Shown: piece after piece, positions 59,401 to 64,000 of the stretch
Layout: the number at the start of each line of letters is the position of its first letter
Position numbering within the stretch: the stretch's first letter is position 1
NCBI GenBank assembly: GCA_024138025.1
Contig: JAMXBD010001032.1
Span: 372,001 to 436,000, forward strand
Length of the DNA stretch: 64,000 nucleotides
Reading direction: 5' to 3'
Origin: Combretum micranthum
Taxonomy: Eukaryota > Streptophyta > Magnoliopsida > Myrtales > Combretaceae
Notes under the pieces: model-generated
Database searches by the model: none
The model's input: only the letters and a program-made list of their open reading frames with translations
Told to the model about the DNA's origin: nothing
Made by a program: the position numbers and the translations under genes

Positions 59401-62400
59401 GAATATTTCCTTATTTGATTCAGTTAGTTTGTCTCTATTTTTACTTTTTTAGAGAAAAATTCATTGACATTAAAATGCAATGACGACGATCATCAATATA
59501 AAAACAAGAGATACTTTGGTTTATTGCATATTTTAATTGTTTATATATTTAAATGGAATGTTTCCTCGTATTTCCATTTTATGAATTTATACAAAAAATA
59601 GAAACTACACCTCTTTTTTATTATTCTATTGTATCGTATGATCTTTAATTTTTGTATAAATTTTTCAAAATTTAATTCACATATAAAGTATAATTATGCC
59701 ATTTTATACTTTATACCCATCCTAGAGCTCTAATTTCTAGGTAATTTGCATTTGCCTTATTAAATGATAAAAATGAATGAAAACCAAAATTATATATGTA
59801 TATCAAAAATCTAAATTCTACCGAATGGAAAGGGCACTAAAAGTACAGAATGATAACAACAAACATACTTACTATAGTAAAAGGCTGAAAAAAATCTTAA
59901 ATCATCAATATATAAGTGTGCATAATAGTGTAATTATAAAGTTGAATGAGGAAAAAAAATGAAGAAGAAAGAAAAAAAACTTCATTAGGTAAAATTGTGC
60001 ATTACTAAATCTTATCTAAAATTTGCTATTTTGAGCTATAACACAAATATTAACAAGTTTAAATAACTTTAATTATATATAAAAAAATATAATAGAAATA
60101 GTTACAAATTATATAGGAAACTTTGTAATTTCATAAAGTATAAATATAAAGATGGTCTCAAATGACCACAAGATTAGCATGAATGGGTCTAGTTCCCTCT
60201 TATACTATTACTAGTTGGATGCCCATTTTATATTCCCTCACCTTTATTTAAAAGAATACCTCACCTTCTTATAGTTATAAAAGCGCATAAAAATTATCTA
60301 AGTCAATTGATAAAGTCCAAAACCATTATTACGGGTCCATGTTGGGATTCTGTGTTTTTTGGAAAAAAAAAATAATTTAATTTTCTTGATGTGGGTATAT
60401 TCTTAAACTTTCAAAACCATGTTTTAAATATCATAAATTGGTAATATAAATGGTATTTGCATTTTCAATTAAAAAAATACACTGATTGTATTAGAATACA
60501 TTTTAATAAATTTGAGGGGTATTTATAGGTTAAAAACAAAAATTAAAAAGATTGTTTAACAGTTTGCCAAAGTTCAAAGATATTAAAGTAAGCTTAAGAA
60601 GTTTATAAATATATTCTAATTAAGGTTAAACTTTAGAATTTTTTCCCCTTAAAATTTATTTGCACCTAGTTAATAATTTAAGGGATGTATTGATGGTTTT
60701 TCGTATTACTATCTAATCAATGTTAATGTACGCTTTCAACAGATAAACTCCCATTCCCTTTCTAAATTGCATTCACGATCTACTTTATATATTTGAGAAA
60801 ACTTGAAAGAAAAGGAATAATATTGAAAAGAATCTTTTCAATTACTTTTTTTTTCTTTTAAATTCAATTTACGTAACAAGTACTAGAACATTCTTGTTGG
60901 CAAAAATTTTCAAAAGTATGAACTTTTTATTTGCTTTGTGTTTGAACTTTGAATTGGTAAGAAATAATGAAAGTAGTATGTATGATAAAAGTGAAAATAA
61001 ATGGAAATGGAAGAAAATATTAAAAGGATTTTCAATTTAAGTTTCATTTCTTTTCTCTTTAATTTTGGAGATGGGTGGTTGGAAATGGGAGTTAATTGTA
61101 TAATTATATTTTATAACTATCTTCAACAAAATAAAACAAGAATAATTGTGTGTTTAATACTTATTTAATTTATTTAATAAGACTAACAAACCATATCCTT
61201 TCTTTGCCATTATAAATTTTCAAACACTTTATATATTTCTATTTCTATTAATTTCTTTTCCTCGCCACTCAATTTTATCCAATATTTCTTTCTCAAAAAA
61301 TTGCCAAATAGAGGTTAATATCGTTAACAAGACCACAACAATCATGAAATCATAAAATAAATAAAATGGATGGTCAATAATGCTTTTCTCAAACTCTTTA
61401 GTGTTGAGAATCTAGTAAAGCTTTACCGGTAATAAAATAAATCCGAGGGTATTGAGCAATGGCAAATAAAATAATATAATAAGCTCTGCATGAGCTAATA
61501 TGGACCACCTGAGGAAAAACAAACAGTTAAAAGAGTAAAGACTTCTTGTTGACTACAAATAAACACCACGTCATTGTAGTCCCCCATCTATGCGGACTTT
61601 GTCTTATACGTTAAAACAAAATATTCATTTTATCAATCCACGATAATTATATATATTATATATATAGATAAAAGAGAGCTTCTACAATTCATCAATAAGA
61701 TCGTTTGGTTAATCACCTAATTGTTAAATAAATTTAGTAATTAGAATATTAATTATTTTAAGTGATTTTATTACGATTTGATATAATATGAATCATTAAA
61801 TTATAAAATAAGAAATCTTATCAAAATTAATAACAAGACCATAAATTTTTTATATACACGCACCAACACACCCATACGTTGACTATGAGATGTTCATCGT
61901 ATGTGTGTGTATGTATATATATAAATAGTGAGAAATTTCTTAATAAATATTTATATGGTCATCAAACACTAGTATTTATGGTGCTGCTCATAGTTTTTGG
62001 TCGGGGTTAAATCTGTAACTCAATTATGAACCGGATTGCTGGAAGTGGAACCCATCCGAGCTCAGCATGCTAAGTTGGTTCTCGGCCCACCCAAGGACCG
62101 GTGGGATCACAGGACAGCGGTGGGTTGTAACCCTAGGCCCATAAGCACGTTGACCGATAAACAGATCATGTTAACACTTAACACTATAAATGAAAAAGTA
62201 AAATAAAAGCTTCTTAACATTAACGCATATTGAGAGGCACGACTGCAAATTTTGGACTGTTCACTTAGGCATATTTCATGCCCAAAACACATGAAATCAA
62301 CTCTCTGCCTATAAATTCAAGCTTGCATGCTTGCTTTGCTGTTATTTACAAATACACACACACACGAACCGTCTCGCCTTTAAATTATCTCCTATATTAA

Positions 62401-64000
62401 TATTTTTTATAAATTATCAAAATTTAAAACTACTATGATGGTATTATTGCAATAAAATATTAATATTTCATTAGCAGTGCCACTCATATATATATATATA
62501 TATATATATATTTTTTTCAAATTTTATTTCAATCCTTAACTGACGAAGCAAATGAGCAGCATCAAGCAAAGTAAAAAGATAAAAAAAAATAATAATAATA
62601 ATAATGATTCGTTATATGTTCAATTCTTCTCACTTTCATTGTTGTGCTACTTCCTAAACTTTTAGAATGGGTGGAAAGTATTTGAAGTTAAAATATGTAT
62701 TGTAATTATATTATAGTCTCTTTTTGTGTTGCCACTTGCTCTCATTTATGTATGAGTTGTTGTTGTCTTCATCTTACATTTACTACTCAATTTGCTTTAA
62801 CTAGTCATTTACTTGAACATTTGTATCACTCAAAAGAGACTTTATAAACATTGATGTTTAAGTAAGTGACATGTTAGAAGCAAATCATTTGATGGCAAGT
62901 CTTTCTTGAAAATTTGAAATATCAATGACCTACACCTAATCAACGTTGGTAGTACTAAGAAAGTGATGATTTCATTATAATATGTACTGAATTTTGAAAA
63001 AATCTACATGCATATTTTCAAATACAAAAGCACTTTATTGGCTTAAAAGTATCATCATTTTCATCTTTTCTCCTTAACTCTTAATCTCCGTATTTCCCTT
63101 CATGTCAATCAATTACTTCAATATCTTAAGATTGGATGAGAGGATGAGTGCTTTAATTTAACATGTAAGAGTAGCATTACATGAAGAGAAATTGGTACTT
63201 ATTTCATTATATGTGGAAAATATTAACATTACAAAATGGTAATAATCCATTAATTTTGACAACTTTATGGTATTCCTCTATTATTTATGCATGTAAGAGT
63301 AGTCACACTATCTTATTCATTTTGAGCATATTTCTATTTTGTTGTGAACCAATCCAATGAGATAATCAGTTGTTTATTACCTTAATTTTTTACAAAAACA
63401 CAATTAGTGACTTGAATTTTGAAATGATTGATTTAATACTTAATTAAAGTTTTCGTGACTATTTTTATTACCTCCTCTAACATTGTTTAACACCGATAGA
63501 ATGCATCTTTCATATCAGCAAATGGAATAAACAGTATTAGGTGAGTAGTAAGAATAGTCAATGGAAAAAAAAAAAAAAAAGAGTTAGTAAAAATAATCAT
63601 GAAAATTTGAAATAATTTTAAAATTTGAGTACCTAAATGAATTTTCATAAGAAGTTTAGATACCAAATTTGATCTTTTTAATCTAAGTTATCATACACTT
63701 TGAATTGTAGGATGACTGCAAAAAGAGGTAACGGAAAAAAAAATGAACTTAGTTAAAGAACTATAAATTGGACACATCTAAATTTCCAGTCCACGGATCC
63801 TCCACCAAACCAACCCATGTTTATAGAAAAGGGGATCTTCAACCTTGCCATTCCTACTAAGTTTAGGCTAGGTCCCTGTGTGTATCTCTAAGTAGTATCA
63901 TATTTTGTCATATAATAAAATTATCATACATATGTGAATTTAATACATGTTTTTAGTATGGTCTTGGAATGAAAACGAGAGAGTTTAAGGATTTAGTACG
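59401..64000. other. AT-rich intergenic DNA, no gene recognised
   Basis: I see no protein-like frame, tRNA or LTR end. A TA microsatellite lies at about 62487-62510, with smaller TA runs near 61648-61665 and 61912-61924. A GC-richer island at 61980-62150 (ACCGGATTGCTGGAAGTGG, then GGCCCACCCAAGGACCGG) stands out but matches nothing I can name. Confidence 0.5.

Noticed and set aside
61980..62150. Possible 5S rRNA-like or Cassandra-type segment (GGAACCCATCCGAGCTC)
   Set aside because: Only a short, gapped resemblance to the 5S internal region; the start, the box spacing and the rest of a 120-base gene are absent.

Overview
This window comes from a flowering plant nuclear genome, most likely a eudicot. 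It is AT-rich, packed with nested LTR retrotransposons, and holds an endogenous plant pararetrovirus and one recognisable host gene with plant-type introns: a minus-strand cellulose synthase-like C gene closest to the CSLC12 type. There are no prokaryotic features. I cannot name the species.

Layout. 1-5.3 kb: decayed retrotransposon DNA, ending in an LTR end, primer-binding site (PBS) and gag remnant of a Ty3/gypsy element on the plus strand. 5.4-9.0 kb: minus-strand pol of a second Ty3/gypsy element of the Tat/Ogre type (protease, RT, RNase H and a second RNase H), followed by a probable copia-type solo LTR (9.0-10.7 kb). 10.675-33.567 kb: a Tekay/Del-like Ty3/gypsy element on the minus strand, inserted in the Tat/Ogre element with a near-perfect 5-bp target duplication (ATGAT/ATGAC). 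Three solo LTRs of 5021, 4865 and 3581 bp have inserted into it, each with a perfect 5-bp target duplication (ACTTA, AGATC, AGTAA). Their ends match the host element's LTR ends, so one LTR family has repeatedly hit itself. 33.6-37.7 kb: the gag side of the split Tat/Ogre element, hit by a 571-bp copia-like solo LTR. 37.7-44.1 kb: a plus-strand Tekay-like element with a 3306-bp 5' LTR, intact PBS, an extra gag-like ORF, gag and part of the protease, then truncated.

44.1-45.7 kb holds AT-rich DNA and a receptor-kinase pseudogene fragment. 45.71-53.37 kb is a near full-length caulimovirid copy with PBS, movement protein, coat protein with zinc knuckle, protease, RT, RNase H, a second downstream ORF and a promoter with TATA box. 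It is broken by many stops and frameshifts and bracketed by TA microsatellites; the order resembles endogenous florendoviruses/petuviruses. 55.45-58.66 kb is the five-exon CSLC gene, whose product would make the beta-1,4-glucan backbone of xyloglucan in the Golgi. All four introns, the splice sites and the catalytic motifs are in place, but two pairs of compensating one-base shifts interrupt the frame and intron 2 carries an 88-bp tandem duplication that copies a splice acceptor. 58.7-64 kb is AT-rich intergenic DNA with microsatellites.

The mobile-element genes do not work together; all are defective. The main interest is the nesting record, the giant LTRs with internal repeat arrays, the ends and promoter of the viral insertion, and the state of the CSLC gene.
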